Assembly: GCA_045565695.1 (NCBI GenBank)
Contig: JBJLEZ010000001.1
Location: forward strand, 372,001 to 436,000
Length of the DNA stretch: 64,000 nt
Direction: 5' to 3'
Source of the DNA: GCA-2690565 sp002457235
Lineage (GTDB): Bacteria > Verrucomicrobiota > Verrucomicrobiia > Opitutales > Coraliomargaritaceae
The notes beneath the pieces are model-generated. The model made no database searches, was not told the DNA's origin, and saw only the letters and a list, made by a program, of their open reading frames with translations. Below, one piece after another: positions 1 to 9,229 of the stretch. The translations under genes and the position numbers were made by a program. Position 1 is the first letter of the stretch; the number at the start of each line of letters is the position of its first letter.

Positions 1-786
1 CCATATCTCATAACCATTTTGCCCCATGAGATTTTTGTTAAAGGTATTTTCTATACCGGTTTTTCCAATTTTTGTTTTGTAGGTAAAATTTTTAATTCCA
101 TCTTTTGGCAAGAGACTTAAATCGGGATTTACATTTTGTACGTAACCAAGTGTATGTGCCGCGAGTTCTTTGTAAGGATAATATCTTGCAGAGCTTGTGT
201 GAATATTGATGGGAGAATGAACGGGAAGACGCTCAATGAGTTGAGCATATTCCGAAGCGTTTAAATCTTGTGTGAGAGGTAAAGGGAGTAACAACTGCTC
301 GTTGAAATGGCGTATAATTTTACTTTCTTTAAGTGCGCTACTGCGTTGGGTCACTGACTCAATGATGTCTAAGTATTTTTGGATAACGTTAGTGCGTGCT
401 TCCCATTTTAGCTGATAGTAATCCGGCAAGCGAGCGGGTGTTCTTTTGTCGGCACTTTCTACCTCTATTTGCGATCGAGCACTTCGGATGAGTTTTGAAT
501 ATTCTTTGCGGAATTCGGGTCTTAAATCATCGAGAATCACGCTTGCTGAATAATGTGGACGATTCCCGACTAGTAAGTTGCCATTGCGATCATAGATATC
601 GCCTCTAGGGCCGGGAAGAAAAATACGGCGTTCGGTTTGCCGACGTTCCATATCTTCATAGGTGTCCTTTTTAAAAAATTGTTGTCGAGCTAAGCCAAGA
701 AGCAAAAGAGAAGTTAGAATCAAGTTGAGCCACAAGAATAAAAGTATTCTTGGATTGTCTCTACGTTTGATGTCATAGTTTTCCAT
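1..786 (-). CDS. mrdA: Penicillin-binding protein 2 (N-terminal part, cut by window edge)
   Basis: The frame is open from an ATG at 784-786 down to base 1 (262 codons), so the C-terminal transpeptidase domain lies outside the window. The visible part has a short cytoplasmic start, one hydrophobic segment at about residues 14-32, then the class B PBP pedestal region with PGPRGDIYDRNG, the conserved opening of this family, and near the cut a GKTGIE stretch. PBP2 cross-links lateral-wall peptidoglycan in the periplasm as part of the elongasome. It starts 6 bases after the mreD stop, the usual mreBCD-mrdA order. The call is firm; the catalytic motifs (SxxK, SxN, KTG) cannot be seen. Confidence 0.9.
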   Translation of the reverse strand, partial: MENYDIKRRDNPRILLFLWLNLILTSLLLLGLARQQFFKKDTYEDMERRQTERRIFLPGPRGDIYDRNGNLLVGNRPHYSASVILDDLRPEFRKEYSKLIRSARSQIEVESADKRTPARLPDYYQLKWEARTNVIQKYLDIIESVTQRSSALKESKIIRHFNEQLLLPLPLTQDLNASEYAQLIERLPVHSPINIHTSSARYYPYKELAAHTLGYVQNVNPDLSLLPKDGIKNFTYKTKIGKTGIENTFNKNLMGQNGYEIW

Positions 787-792
787 AGTTGG

Positions 793-1326
793 CTAAACAA
801 AAGGCAAGGATTCAGGTTCTGTTTTGGTTTCAAATATTGAGAAGAGTGAGCGCTGAAAATTGAAAAACCACGGGGCAATAACAAGAAGGGCAAGGTGAGA
901 AATTATTAGCTCAATAAAGCTGGTAGAGAAGGGAATGAAAAAATCGGTTAAGTTTGCACCGGTACTTAAATAAAAGAGCGTTACCCCTGTGATGAAATTG
1001 GCAATATGTGCGAGTAGTGTAGGATGAAAGTTTTTCTCTGCTCGAAATCTAAGTCGAATTAATAAAATCAAGGATCCGATAGTAAGCATTAAGAGTGTGA
1101 CTACTCCAAAGGGAGTTGGAAGAGCGGCATCAACCCAAAAGCCAGTTAATAATGAAGTAATAAAAAATTGGTCAGCTCTTAGGTAGAGTGGAGCAATTAT
1201 AAATAAGGGACCAAGAATGAATAGATTGAATCCGACAAAAGTGATACTGCTATTGATTAAAAGCATTAGATGAAGCAATAGAGCATTTGAGGCAAAAAGA
1301 AGTAGGCTTCGTTTATCAAAAATCAT
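793..1326 (-). CDS. mreD: Rod shape-determining protein MreD
   Basis: A 177-residue, very hydrophobic protein with about five or six predicted membrane segments and few charged residues, the form of MreD, which sits in the inner membrane with MreC and RodA. MreD sequences are poorly conserved, so the call rests mainly on size, topology and position between mreC and mrdA. Its start overlaps the end of mreC by 11 bases, suggesting translational coupling. It belongs to the leftward mreB-mreC-mreD-mrdA operon. Confidence 0.85.
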   Translation of the reverse strand: MIFDKRSLLLFASNALLLHLMLLINSSITFVGFNLFILGPLFIIAPLYLRADQFFITSLLTGFWVDAALPTPFGVVTLLMLTIGSLILLIRLRFRAEKNFHPTLLAHIANFITGVTLFYLSTGANLTDFFIPFSTSFIELIISHLALLVIAPWFFNFQRSLFSIFETKTEPESLPFV

Positions 1327-2167
1327 AATCTATGGTTTCAATTCGATTAAATGGAATTAAGACAGCGACTTCTTTGATACCCAATAGCCGTTTGTCTAAT
1401 TGAACCTCACCAGCTTGAAACATACCTGTATTATCTGGCTCAAGCCATGGAACAAGTCCAATGGCTATACCTTCTGGGAAAGTACCTCCTAACCCAGTTG
1501 TCACAAGCTGAAGCGGCTTAGCCGAGTCAGTCATCAAATCTTGTGGTGCATTTTTAATCCTACCTTTGGGTTGTCCCCATAAATCGGGGCCTTTCCCTTG
1601 GTAAAATAATGGTCGATAGTCATTAATAAAAGAAGCCGATATCCTAAAGGAGTGGTTCGACAGTAAGTCGATTTGACTTGTATAGTAATTTGTCTTGGCA
1701 ATACGTCCAACAACTCCGCCAATAAAAATAACGGCATCACCTTTTTTAATACCGTGTTTAGAGCCTTTATTGATTCGAATAGTTTGCCACCAACTACCCA
1801 TGTTTCTCTGGATGACATGAGCCAATTCATAGCGAAAGCGATCTCTGCTCGGTAAGCTTAAAATGGATTCTAAGCGATTGATTTCCGCTTTGTAATTTTC
1901 ATTAATATTTTTGATTTGCTTGTAGTAGGCATTTTGCCGTTTGAGTTCTTTTATAGTATCAATGAGTTCTTGCTTACTTTTTGTATTGTTGATGGCTCTA
2001 TCAGCGAGCGTTTCTAACTGATCAGAGGCAACCCAAATAGGAGCTTGTATTTCTTCAAAAGAAGCTTGAGTAAAGCGCTTGATAAAACTTGGGGTAATCC
2101 ACCAAATAATTAGAAACACTATCAGCGTAACAATGGGGGTGAGTCTATCGAGGCGAATCCGCGCCAC
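1316..2167 (-). CDS. mreC: Rod shape-determining protein MreC
   Basis: A 283-residue protein with one N-terminal membrane segment (about residues 10-28), a coiled coil (about 60-100) and a beta-rich periplasmic C-terminal domain containing GSKHGIKKGDAV and IGGVVGRI, typical of MreC. It is the periplasmic scaffold linking MreB to PBP2 and other wall enzymes. The start is GTG at 2165-2167, 5 bases after the mreB stop. It overlaps mreD by 11 bases. No anomalies. Confidence 0.93.
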   Translation of the reverse strand: MARIRLDRLTPIVTLIVFLIIWWITPSFIKRFTQASFEEIQAPIWVASDQLETLADRAINNTKSKQELIDTIKELKRQNAYYKQIKNINENYKAEINRLESILSLPSRDRFRYELAHVIQRNMGSWWQTIRINKGSKHGIKKGDAVIFIGGVVGRIAKTNYYTSQIDLLSNHSFRISASFINDYRPLFYQGKGPDLWGQPKGRIKNAPQDLMTDSAKPLQLVTTGLGGTFPEGIAIGLVPWLEPDNTGMFQAGEVQLDKRLLGIKEVAVLIPFNRIETIDYDF

Positions 2168-2172
2168 TATCT

Positions 2173-3195
2173 TTATCCTCTCCCTGTTTCAGCAACATCT
2201 TTCAGCAATAGTGCTAAATCTTGTAGCACCATGCCTGTTCCATTAGCAACCGCACTAAGTGGGTCTTCAGCAATGATTACTGGAAGACCGGTAGCATCGC
2301 TTAAGTATTGATCCAGTCCGCTAATTAAAGCACCACCTCCAGCAAGAACAAATCCTCTATCAACTAAATCGGCGGATAATTCGGGAGGACATCTTTCAAG
2401 TGCATTTCTCACTAAATCAGTGATTGCAGAAATGGTATCGGATAAAGCTTCACGAATTTCTTCTGAAGTGATGGTGATAGTTTTAGGTAGGCCGGCTACG
2501 GAATCACGTCCACGGACTTCCATCGATGCTTCTTCTTCTAGTTTAAATGCTGAGCCGACAGTCATTTTAATGGCTTCTGCGGTGCGTTCACCAATCATCA
2601 AGTTATAAGAGCGTTTCATATAATTAATGATTGCGGTATCAATTTCATCGCCACCGACACGAATACTTTTCGTGTAGACAACACCCGCTAAAGAGATGAT
2701 CGCAACTTCAGTCGTACCCCCGCCAATATCAACGATCATATTTGCTGAAGGTTCGTCAATCGGTAGCCCAACTCCTATTGCTGCTGCCATTGGCTCTTCA
2801 ATTAAAACAACGTCTCTAGCACCAGCCCGTATAGCAGAGTCTTTTACAGCACGACGTTCTACTTCAGTGATTCCAGAAGGAACGGCTACGACAATTCTTG
2901 GAGCAATGAATGTTTTCTTGCGATTCACTTTGCCAATGAAATAGCGCAACATAGCTTCAGTGATTTCAAAGTCTGCAATCACTCCATCTCGCATAGGACG
3001 AATAGCTGTTATATTACCTGGAGTACGCCCGAGCATACGTTTCGCTTCAGATCCTACTGCACAAACTTTTTTACTGTTGGTATAAATGGCGACAACACTG
3101 GGTTCACGAAGAACAATGCCCTTGTCTTTAGCAAAAACGAGAGTGTTTGCTGTTCCTAGGTCAATGCCGATATCGTTGGAGAGAAGTCCTATCAC
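2173..3195 (-). CDS. mreB: Rod shape-determining protein MreB (bacterial actin)
   Basis: A 340-residue actin-fold ATPase. The phosphate 1 loop (DLGTANT), the IVDIGGGTTEVAII phosphate 2 region and the LAGGGALI adenosine motif are all present, as are EEPMAAAIG and RVGGDEID. Length is normal for MreB (about 340-347). It polymerises under the inner membrane and organises elongation. It starts with GTG and is the first gene of the mreBCD-mrdA run. About 90 bases separate it from tyrS upstream, enough for its own promoter, but I see no convincing -35/-10 pair there. Confidence 0.97.
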   Translation of the reverse strand: MIGLLSNDIGIDLGTANTLVFAKDKGIVLREPSVVAIYTNSKKVCAVGSEAKRMLGRTPGNITAIRPMRDGVIADFEITEAMLRYFIGKVNRKKTFIAPRIVVAVPSGITEVERRAVKDSAIRAGARDVVLIEEPMAAAIGVGLPIDEPSANMIVDIGGGTTEVAIISLAGVVYTKSIRVGGDEIDTAIINYMKRSYNLMIGERTAEAIKMTVGSAFKLEEEASMEVRGRDSVAGLPKTITITSEEIREALSDTISAITDLVRNALERCPPELSADLVDRGFVLAGGGALISGLDQYLSDATGLPVIIAEDPLSAVANGTGMVLQDLALLLKDVAETGRG

Positions 3196-3286
3196 GTGCG
3201 TTGGAGAGTTTTAAAAATAGTTTCTATATGTTTTTCCTATCGTTACTGAAAGTCAATGAATTATGCGTTAACAATCAATAGTTTTA

Positions 3287-4465
3287 TTACTTTTTGAGTA
3301 ATTTAAAAAATATTCGCTTTCCTGCCTGAATCACCAAGGCATCTTCGCTGTCCTTGATCACCTTCTGTGGATCAGTCATTTTTTCTCCGTTAATCTTTAC
3401 GCCACCTTGGGCAATTAATCGACGAATCGCACCTTTACTCTCAAAAAGCTTTGTTTCGTGCATGATATTTATGATTAAATCTTCTTCAGGATTTTCACTG
3501 AGTGCATCCCATGTAAATGTGGGCATATCGTCAGGGACTTTATTTTTTGAAAATACTTGCTCAAATTGTGCGAGCTCATTTTCGCCAACACTTTCAGAAT
3601 AAAAACGGCTGACTAGTGATTTTGCTAAATCCTTCTTTGTTTGCATTGGATGCTCTTGCTTCATTGCTTCTATGTCGTCTTCCGAAGTTTCAAGAAGTAA
3701 TTGATGGTAAGTCCACATTGTGGTGTCATCAATAGACATAATTTTTCCAAACATATCTTTTGGGGAATCAGTAAACGCAATATAGTTGTCAGCACTTTTA
3801 GACATCTTCTTCGTTCCATCAAGCCCGACTAAAAGTGGCATGGTGATTACGGCTTGTTCAGATTTTCCTGCATCTTTTTGTAAGGTGCGTCCAACAAGCA
3901 TATTGAATAATTGATCGGTACCGCCAATTTCTACGTCAGCATCTAAGATTAAGGAATCATATCCTTGAATTAAAGGGTAGAGAAATTCAATTATGGATAT
4001 AGGCGCATTTGAAGCAAAGCGTTTAGAAAAATCATCACGTTCTAACATACGGGCTACCGTCATTTTTCGAGCGAGCTGCAAGCAATCCTCAAACCCCATT
4101 TTACCAAACCAGTCACTGTTGTAGTGAACTTTAGTTTTATTTTTATCAAGTATTTTAAAGGCTTGGTCTAGATAAGTTTTGGCGTTTTCTTTTATTTCGT
4201 CTTTAGTCAAAACAGGTCGAGTTGAAGAACGACCTGATGGATCACCAATCAAAGTGGTAAAATCACCAATGATTAAATTTGCTTCATGTCCAAGCTCTTG
4301 AAATTGTCTGAGCTTATTGAAAACAACTAAATGTCCAAAGGTTAAATCAGGTCGTGTTGGATCAACGCCCAATTTAATTCTTAAAGGACGTCCTGATTTT
4401 AACTTTTCTTCTAAGGATTCTTGTCCAATTAATGTGTCCGTATTGTTTAAGATGGTTTGAATCAT
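3287..4465 (-). CDS. tyrS: Tyrosyl-tRNA synthetase
   Basis: A 392-residue class I aminoacyl-tRNA synthetase that charges tRNA-Tyr in the cytoplasm. The HIGH-like motif is GHLV at residues 44-47 and KMSKS is exact at 220-224; GGTDQ at 181-185 lies in the tyrosine/ATP pocket. The C-terminal ~65 residues form an S4-like RNA-binding domain (GGVKINGEK). It resembles the TyrZ-like subgroup. It is followed leftward by mreB. The call is firm; the subgroup assignment is from memory of sequence style. Confidence 0.95.
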   Translation of the reverse strand: MIQTILNNTDTLIGQESLEEKLKSGRPLRIKLGVDPTRPDLTFGHLVVFNKLRQFQELGHEANLIIGDFTTLIGDPSGRSSTRPVLTKDEIKENAKTYLDQAFKILDKNKTKVHYNSDWFGKMGFEDCLQLARKMTVARMLERDDFSKRFASNAPISIIEFLYPLIQGYDSLILDADVEIGGTDQLFNMLVGRTLQKDAGKSEQAVITMPLLVGLDGTKKMSKSADNYIAFTDSPKDMFGKIMSIDDTTMWTYHQLLLETSEDDIEAMKQEHPMQTKKDLAKSLVSRFYSESVGENELAQFEQVFSKNKVPDDMPTFTWDALSENPEEDLIINIMHETKLFESKGAIRRLIAQGGVKINGEKMTDPQKVIKDSEDALVIQAGKRIFFKLLKK

Positions 4466-4522
4466 TTTTGGTATAAATAAATTCTTAAATAATTAAGCAA
4501 TGATGGTGGTTAGGTGATGAGA

Positions 4523-5089
4523 TTATTGTCTTTGTCGAACGGTTTCATATAAGCAAACACCAGCTGAAACAGAAACATTAAGACAGTCGACTTTACCTGC
4601 CATAGGAATAGAAATTAAGCAATCACAGAGTTCGCTAGTAATTTTACGCAGTCCCCATCCTTCACTACCAAGGATGATTGCTGAACCTTGATTAAAGTCT
4701 ATGTCATACAGGCTGTCTGATCCACGATCGGATGTGCCGACTATTTGTATTCCTTTATCCTTAAGTTTCCGAATAAAGCTAGGAATGTTTTTTACTTTCA
4801 AGAAGGGAACTTCGTCAGCACCACCGCAGGCAATATCCTTTACCGTATCGGTTATGCCACAAGCTCCTTTAATTGGAGCGATAACTGCGTTTACGCCAGC
4901 ACCTGATGCGGTTCGTAGACAAGCACCTAAATTATGTGGATCTTGAATGCCTTCAAGAATTAGCAATAGCGGCTTTTCTTTCTTTTCAATTAGATCCATC
5001 AAATCATCTTCATTTTCTAAAAGAATAGCGGATGATGGTTGAGAGTATCGCGGAGTGCGTTTTATTTTATGAATCGAATTTCTTCCCAT
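4523..5089 (-). CDS. SpoU-family rRNA/tRNA 2'-O-ribose methyltransferase, lacking the N-terminal domain
   Basis: A 188-residue SPOUT methyltransferase. The three SpoU motifs are clear: N53...R59 in motif 1, GSEGWGLR at 141-148 (motif 2), and IPMAG...LNVSVSAG at 161-177 (motif 3), which form the knotted AdoMet site. It is closest in style to RlmB, which methylates 23S rRNA G2251 in E. coli. RlmB is about 243 residues with an L30-like substrate-binding N-terminal domain. Here only about 40 residues precede the catalytic core, starting at the ATG at 5087-5089, so that domain is absent or reduced. TrmH/RlmB target assignment is therefore open. It starts 15 bases after the ruvB stop and is probably co-transcribed with it. 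Confidence 0.85.
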   Translation of the reverse strand: MGRNSIHKIKRTPRYSQPSSAILLENEDDLMDLIEKKEKPLLLILEGIQDPHNLGACLRTASGAGVNAVIAPIKGACGITDTVKDIACGGADEVPFLKVKNIPSFIRKLKDKGIQIVGTSDRGSDSLYDIDFNQGSAIILGSEGWGLRKITSELCDCLISIPMAGKVDCLNVSVSAGVCLYETVRQRQ

Positions 5090-5104
5090 AGAGCAAAATA
5101 CAAT

Positions 5105-6142
5105 TTATTCCTGAGAATCGGGGGGAGCTATTCCAACAACATGCCACCCTTTATCAGAAAGAATTCTTCCTTGTGCTGTTCGTGCAATGTACCCTTCTTG
5201 AATTAAAAAAGGTTCATTTACTTCTTCAAGCGTGTGTGCTTCTTCTCCAACTGCGACAGCAAGTGTTCGTAATCCCACTGGCCCACCTTTATAATTATCT
5301 GCAATAACGAGAAGTATTTTTTTATCGAGTTCATCTAATCCTCGATGATCAATCTCCAATAATTCAAGTGCTTTATTCGCTTGCTCTTGAGTGATGACTC
5401 CATCGCCTTTTTGCATCGCATAATCTCGGCAGAAATTGATTAAATTATTGGCGATTCTTGGAGTTCCTCGTGCACGTTTTGCTATCTCTTTTGCCCCATC
5501 TTCAGTGAAGGGTACATCGAGAATTTTACAGGTGCGCTGTATGATTCCTTCTAAAGTTTTTAGGTCGTAATAATTTAAACGAGACTGAAGAGTGAAGCGA
5601 CTTCTTAGTGGAGCTGTAAGCAATCCTATGCGTGTTGTGGCACCAATTAAAGTAAATTTTGGTAGGTTGAGTCGTACGCTTCGCGCATTGGGACCTTGAT
5701 CTATCATAATATCAATACGAAAATCTTCCATTGCGGAATAGAGATACTCTTCAACCGTTTTTGGCATACGATGAATTTCATCAATAAAGAGGATGTCGCC
5801 TTCATTTAGATTAGTGAGTAAACCAGCAAGGTCAGCGGGCTTATCAATTACCGGCCCAGATGTAATGACAACTTGTGTTCCCATTTCGTGCCCTAGAATA
5901 AAAGACAAGGTCGTTTTGCCCAAGCCAGGAGGACCACTCAGTAAAATATGATTGAGCGGCTCTTTACGAGATAGGGCGGCGCCAACCATTATCGATAGGC
6001 GAGTAACAGTTTTTTCCTGACCAGCAAAGTCTTCTAAGGCACTTGGGCGAATGATGGAATCACTGCTTTCGGAAGATGCTTTTAAGGCATTTTCAATTTT
6101 TGCAGTTTCGTTGTTTGGAATTCCTGTATCCGATTCGGCCAT
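5105..6142 (-). CDS. ruvB: Holliday junction branch migration helicase RuvB
   Basis: A 345-residue AAA+ motor that drives branch migration with RuvA at Holliday junctions. The family opening IRPSALEDFAGQ, Walker A GPPGLGKTT, Walker B DEIHR, sensor 1 GATTR and the arginine-finger region PLRSRF are present, followed by the winged-helix C-terminal domain (GGPVGLRTLA). Length is normal. Neither ruvA nor ruvC is in the window. It lies between murA upstream and the SpoU methyltransferase downstream. Confidence 0.97.
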   Translation of the reverse strand: MAESDTGIPNNETAKIENALKASSESSDSIIRPSALEDFAGQEKTVTRLSIMVGAALSRKEPLNHILLSGPPGLGKTTLSFILGHEMGTQVVITSGPVIDKPADLAGLLTNLNEGDILFIDEIHRMPKTVEEYLYSAMEDFRIDIMIDQGPNARSVRLNLPKFTLIGATTRIGLLTAPLRSRFTLQSRLNYYDLKTLEGIIQRTCKILDVPFTEDGAKEIAKRARGTPRIANNLINFCRDYAMQKGDGVITQEQANKALELLEIDHRGLDELDKKILLVIADNYKGGPVGLRTLAVAVGEEAHTLEEVNEPFLIQEGYIARTAQGRILSDKGWHVVGIAPPDSQE

Positions 6143-6186
6143 AAAGAAAAGTTAGACAGATAAAGTAAGTAACTTCAACAGACAAT

Positions 6187-7482
6187 TTAAGTATCCAATA
6201 AGTCGTTGGGAATTTCTTTTTCGGATAGACGTTCAATATTTGCGCCTAGTGCAGATAGCTTTTTTTCGAATGATTCATAGCCACGATCTAAGTGATAGAT
6301 ACGCTGAATCCAAGTTGTATTATTTCCGGCCAGTCCTGCCAAAATTAAGGCAGCAGATGCTCTTAAATCAGAAGCCATAACGGGTGCTCCTGAAAATGGG
6401 CTTGGACCTTTGATAATCGCACTGGATCCTTCAATGGCAATATTGGCTCCCATTCTTTGAAGCTCTGGAATATGCATGAAACGATTTGGGTATATTTTTT
6501 CGGTAATAATGGAGATGCCCTCAGTGATAGACATCAAGGCACACATTTGTGCTTGAAGGTCCGTTGGAAATCCAGGGTAGGGCAAGGTAATAATATCTAC
6601 TGGCTTTAAGCTACCTTGATAGGGTAGTACTGTAATAGAATCCTCGGAAATTTCCAAAGGGAGTTCCGCTTCTTGGATCTTATCAAGAAATGCACCAAGG
6701 TATTTAAAGGAAATACCTTTTAGGGTGACATGTCCTTTGGTTATGGCAGCAGCACAGATGAAAGTACCAGCTTCGATTCTGTCGGGAATGATGGTGTGCT
6801 CACATCCGTGAAGCTCGTCAACTCCAGTAATAATCAGTTCCGGCCCACCGATTTGTTCAATGCGCGCGCCCATTTTTACGAGTAGCTGGCATAAGTCTAT
6901 AATTTCAGGTTCGCAAGCTGCACTCTCAATGCGAGTTGTTCCTGGAGCAAGTACGGCAGCCATGATTAGATTTGCTGTACCAGTCACGGTACTTCCATTA
7001 CGACCTCCTAGAAAAATGCTAGAGCCGCGCATATTTGCCGCATCAACATAAACATAACCATTGGAAATTGTAACTTCGCAGTTTAACTTTCTTAAGCCTT
7101 TAAGGTGTAAATCTATTGGACGAGGCCCAATAACACATCCACCAGGAATTGATACTTCAGCTTTTTTTAATCGCGCAACGAGAGGGCCTAAAAGACACAC
7201 TGAAGCGCGCATTTTCCGAACCAGTTCATACGGTGCAATATGAGAAATAGTGTTTGCATGAATGATCCATTCGCCTACTTCTGGATTCTCAATTTTTGCA
7301 CCTAGGTATTCTAGGATCTCAATCATGTAGCGAATATCGCTAAGATTGGGAATATTTTTTAGATGAACGGGTTCTTTAGTTAAAAGACAGGCTGCAAATA
7401 TGGGTAAAGCGGAATTTTTAGAACCACTTATTTTGATTTCTCCTTCAAGTGGTCCATTGCCTTCAACTTTGAAAACATCCAT
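6187..7482 (-). CDS. murA: UDP-N-acetylglucosamine 1-carboxyvinyltransferase MurA
   Basis: A 431-residue enzyme for the first committed step of peptidoglycan synthesis, transferring enolpyruvate from PEP to UDP-GlcNAc in the cytoplasm. The N-terminal GSKNSALPIF holds the Lys/Asn pair of the active site, VRKMRAS is conserved, and GGCVIGPRP carries the catalytic cysteine that fosfomycin alkylates. Because cysteine rather than aspartate is kept, the enzyme should be fosfomycin-sensitive in principle (inference). The C-terminus is about 10 residues longer than in E. coli. It lies 19 bases downstream of the basic hypothetical protein. Confidence 0.97.
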   Translation of the reverse strand: MDVFKVEGNGPLEGEIKISGSKNSALPIFAACLLTKEPVHLKNIPNLSDIRYMIEILEYLGAKIENPEVGEWIIHANTISHIAPYELVRKMRASVCLLGPLVARLKKAEVSIPGGCVIGPRPIDLHLKGLRKLNCEVTISNGYVYVDAANMRGSSIFLGGRNGSTVTGTANLIMAAVLAPGTTRIESAACEPEIIDLCQLLVKMGARIEQIGGPELIITGVDELHGCEHTIIPDRIEAGTFICAAAITKGHVTLKGISFKYLGAFLDKIQEAELPLEISEDSITVLPYQGSLKPVDIITLPYPGFPTDLQAQMCALMSITEGISIITEKIYPNRFMHIPELQRMGANIAIEGSSAIIKGPSPFSGAPVMASDLRASAALILAGLAGNNTTWIQRIYHLDRGYESFEKKLSALGANIERLSEKEIPNDLLDT

Positions 7483-7501
7483 ATCGACTTAATTCTGAAA
7501 G

Positions 7502-8038
7502 TTAGCGATTTCTATTTTTTGAATATGGGCGTCTATTCTTTCCTTTGGAATAGCGTCTATTTCTTGGACGACCTTTGTGTTTCTTTGGTTTTTTCCCAAA
7601 GAGCGAGGCAATGAAATTAGCAATGCTTCCAAAGATGCCTGCCGGCTTCTGTGATTTCTTTCCTCGAGAACGTTTTTCCGCATAGCGCGCCTCTCTTGCC
7701 TGTTTCTTTTCTGCAATTTTCTCTTCGAGTTCTTGAATCACTCGCAAAGTATCTTGATTGAGTGGCACGTTCTTTTTCTTTGGTTCTGGCTTTCTCGCTT
7801 CTGTTGGAGTTTCTACCGGAGCTTCATTTTTAGCTTGAGGCTCTTCGTCGTTTGCTTCCGCTTGAATAGTACTTGGGTCAATTTCCCCAATGTTTAAGTC
7901 TTCTTTTGGAGCAGAGTCATTTTTAAATCCACCGCTTCTTCTTCTTGAGCGTGGCTTGCTGTCGTTTCTTGGGGAATATGCTTCCGCTTCGTTTTTTGAA
8001 TTATTTGGTTCTTCGAATTCTGGCATCTGATTTTCCAT
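7502..8038 (-). CDS. Hypothetical low-complexity protein with strongly basic C-terminus
   Basis: 178 residues, not recognised. The first ~95 residues are rich in Glu, Asn, Pro and Lys and look disordered. Residues ~95-125 form a charged helix (ELEEKIAEKKQAREARYAEK). A short hydrophobic patch (IFGSIANFIASLFG, about 134-147) is followed by a Lys/Arg/Asn-rich tail of about 30 residues that could bind nucleic acid or anionic surfaces. This frame was chosen because it is the longest and starts with ATG; an overlapping 75-codon frame is judged a shadow. It is upstream of murA and divergent from the dUTPase. Confidence 0.6.
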   Translation of the reverse strand: MENQMPEFEEPNNSKNEAEAYSPRNDSKPRSRRRSGGFKNDSAPKEDLNIGEIDPSTIQAEANDEEPQAKNEAPVETPTEARKPEPKKKNVPLNQDTLRVIQELEEKIAEKKQAREARYAEKRSRGKKSQKPAGIFGSIANFIASLFGKKPKKHKGRPRNRRYSKGKNRRPYSKNRNR

Positions 8039-8196
8039 TTAAGTTTTTTATTGAATCGTAATATGATTACTTCTGAAATCCGAATTGTTCTTAAATCATA
8101 TACGCTTTATTATCGGATTAATAGATATGGGTATATTGGAACATTTTTAGGTGCAAGTTTTTAATTGTTTTGTCGCCAATTTAAAGAAATCAACTT

Positions 8197-8219
8197 GCCG
8201 TTAATTTCTAAGCCGTTAA
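8197..8219. promoter_or_regulatory. Pair of direct repeats GCCGTTAA upstream of the dUTPase gene
   Basis: GCCGTTAA occurs at 8197-8204 and again at 8212-8219, 15 bases start to start, ending 11 bases before the dUTPase ATG in the divergent gap. Two close copies of an 8-mer in a 190-base spacer could be a regulator site, but chance is possible and no known factor is identified. Confidence 0.25.
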
Positions 8220-8230
8220 ATATTTGAAGC

Positions 8231-8602
8231 ATGGATAAATTAGATACTATATTTGAAATGCAAGACACACTCAATCAGCGTATCGGAGTAGTGACAGAAA
8301 ACCTTAGTGAAGAAGAAAAAACAAAATGGGTTTTAAATTATACTCGTGCAATGCAACAAGAAATTGCTGAATTAATTGACTCTGTTCCATGGAAATGGTG
8401 GGCGAAGTATCAAGAGTTTGATGAGCAAAATGCGAAAGTCGAAATCGTTGATTTGTTTCATTTCTTAATTTCGCTGGCACAAGTAATGGGTATGACCCCA
8501 GACGATGTGTATAATGCTTATGTGAAAAAGAATCAGGTTAATCATAATCGCCAAGAAAGTGGTTATAAAGATAAGGATGAATCTGATTCACGTCATATTT
8601 AA
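8231..8602 (+). CDS. All-alpha dimeric dUTP diphosphatase (MazG-like NTP pyrophosphohydrolase)
   Basis: A 123-residue helical protein. EIAELIDSVPWKWW is the family's metal/nucleotide helix, NAKVEIVDLFHFLISLA supplies the ExxD metal ligands, and KKNQVNHNRQESGY is the conserved basic stretch near the C-terminus. This matches the dimeric dUTPase family (dUTPase_2) rather than the trimeric beta-barrel type. It hydrolyses dUTP (and often dUDP) to dUMP, keeping uracil out of DNA. It is followed by a CPBP protease after 24 bases. Confidence 0.85.
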   Translation: MDKLDTIFEMQDTLNQRIGVVTENLSEEEKTKWVLNYTRAMQQEIAELIDSVPWKWWAKYQEFDEQNAKVEIVDLFHFLISLAQVMGMTPDDVYNAYVKKNQVNHNRQESGYKDKDESDSRHI

Positions 8603-8626
8603 TTAGTCTTTTTGTTTAGCCTGCCA

Positions 8627-9229
8627 ATGAATGAAGATCCTTTGATAATTATAATTTACTGTGCGATTGCCGTTTATATCGCAAATTTATACCGAGCAGA
8701 TATTAAAGCTTTTGTCGCGGGCCGTCCTAATGTGAAAGCATTGCCTGGAGCAACCCCCACAAATGGCCTATTAATTTTTGCTTCTGTATTAGGTGCTTTG
8801 GTTTTATTGGGTAATGCAGTTATTGGAGAGTATGCCCTAGATATAGTGGATGCTCAGAGTGAAATAGTATGGTTTTTTGTGTTTGCTTCAATTTCTGCTG
8901 GAGTGATTGAAGAGGTCGTATTTCGTGGTTATCTAGTGGTGCAAAATCGAGGGAGAAATGCGTTAGTCTTTAGCTGTTTGGGCTTCTCACTTGTTTTTGC
9001 TTTAGTGCATGGACATTTATGGTCCATGGAAGAGGGGTTCGCTTGGAATTTTACTGTGCAAGGAATTTTTAACACCTGGATTTTGTTTTTTAATTCAGTT
9101 TCTCTCTATGCTTTACGTTTTGGTCCATGGAATGCGAATCGTTCGATCTTACCTTCAATCATTGCACATATGATTCTGAACTTAGGTGTATTTGTGGTTA
9201 AGCTAGCGCAGGGTTATATTGTATTTTAG
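8627..9229 (+). CDS. CPBP-family intramembrane metalloprotease
   Basis: About 200 residues with several membrane segments and the three CPBP (Abi/CAAX) signatures: EEVVFRGYL (ExxxR), a His in the FALVHGH motif, and HMILNL (HxxxN). These residues bind the metal and cut within or at the membrane; substrates are unknown for most bacterial members. I chose the ATG at 8627; a TTG at 8612 would add five residues. The stop codon overlaps the convergent M3 peptidase stop in a shared TTAG (9226-9229). Confidence 0.85.
   Translation: MNEDPLIIIIYCAIAVYIANLYRADIKAFVAGRPNVKALPGATPTNGLLIFASVLGALVLLGNAVIGEYALDIVDAQSEIVWFFVFASISAGVIEEVVFRGYLVVQNRGRNALVFSCLGFSLVFALVHGHLWSMEEGFAWNFTVQGIFNTWILFFNSVSLYALRFGPWNANRSILPSIIAHMILNLGVFVVKLAQGYIVF

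Noticed and set aside
7489..7716. Basic 75-codon frame overlapping the hypothetical gene before murA
   Set aside because: It lies wholly inside the longer 178-codon frame except the end; its composition is what an antisense-shifted Lys/Arg-rich region gives.
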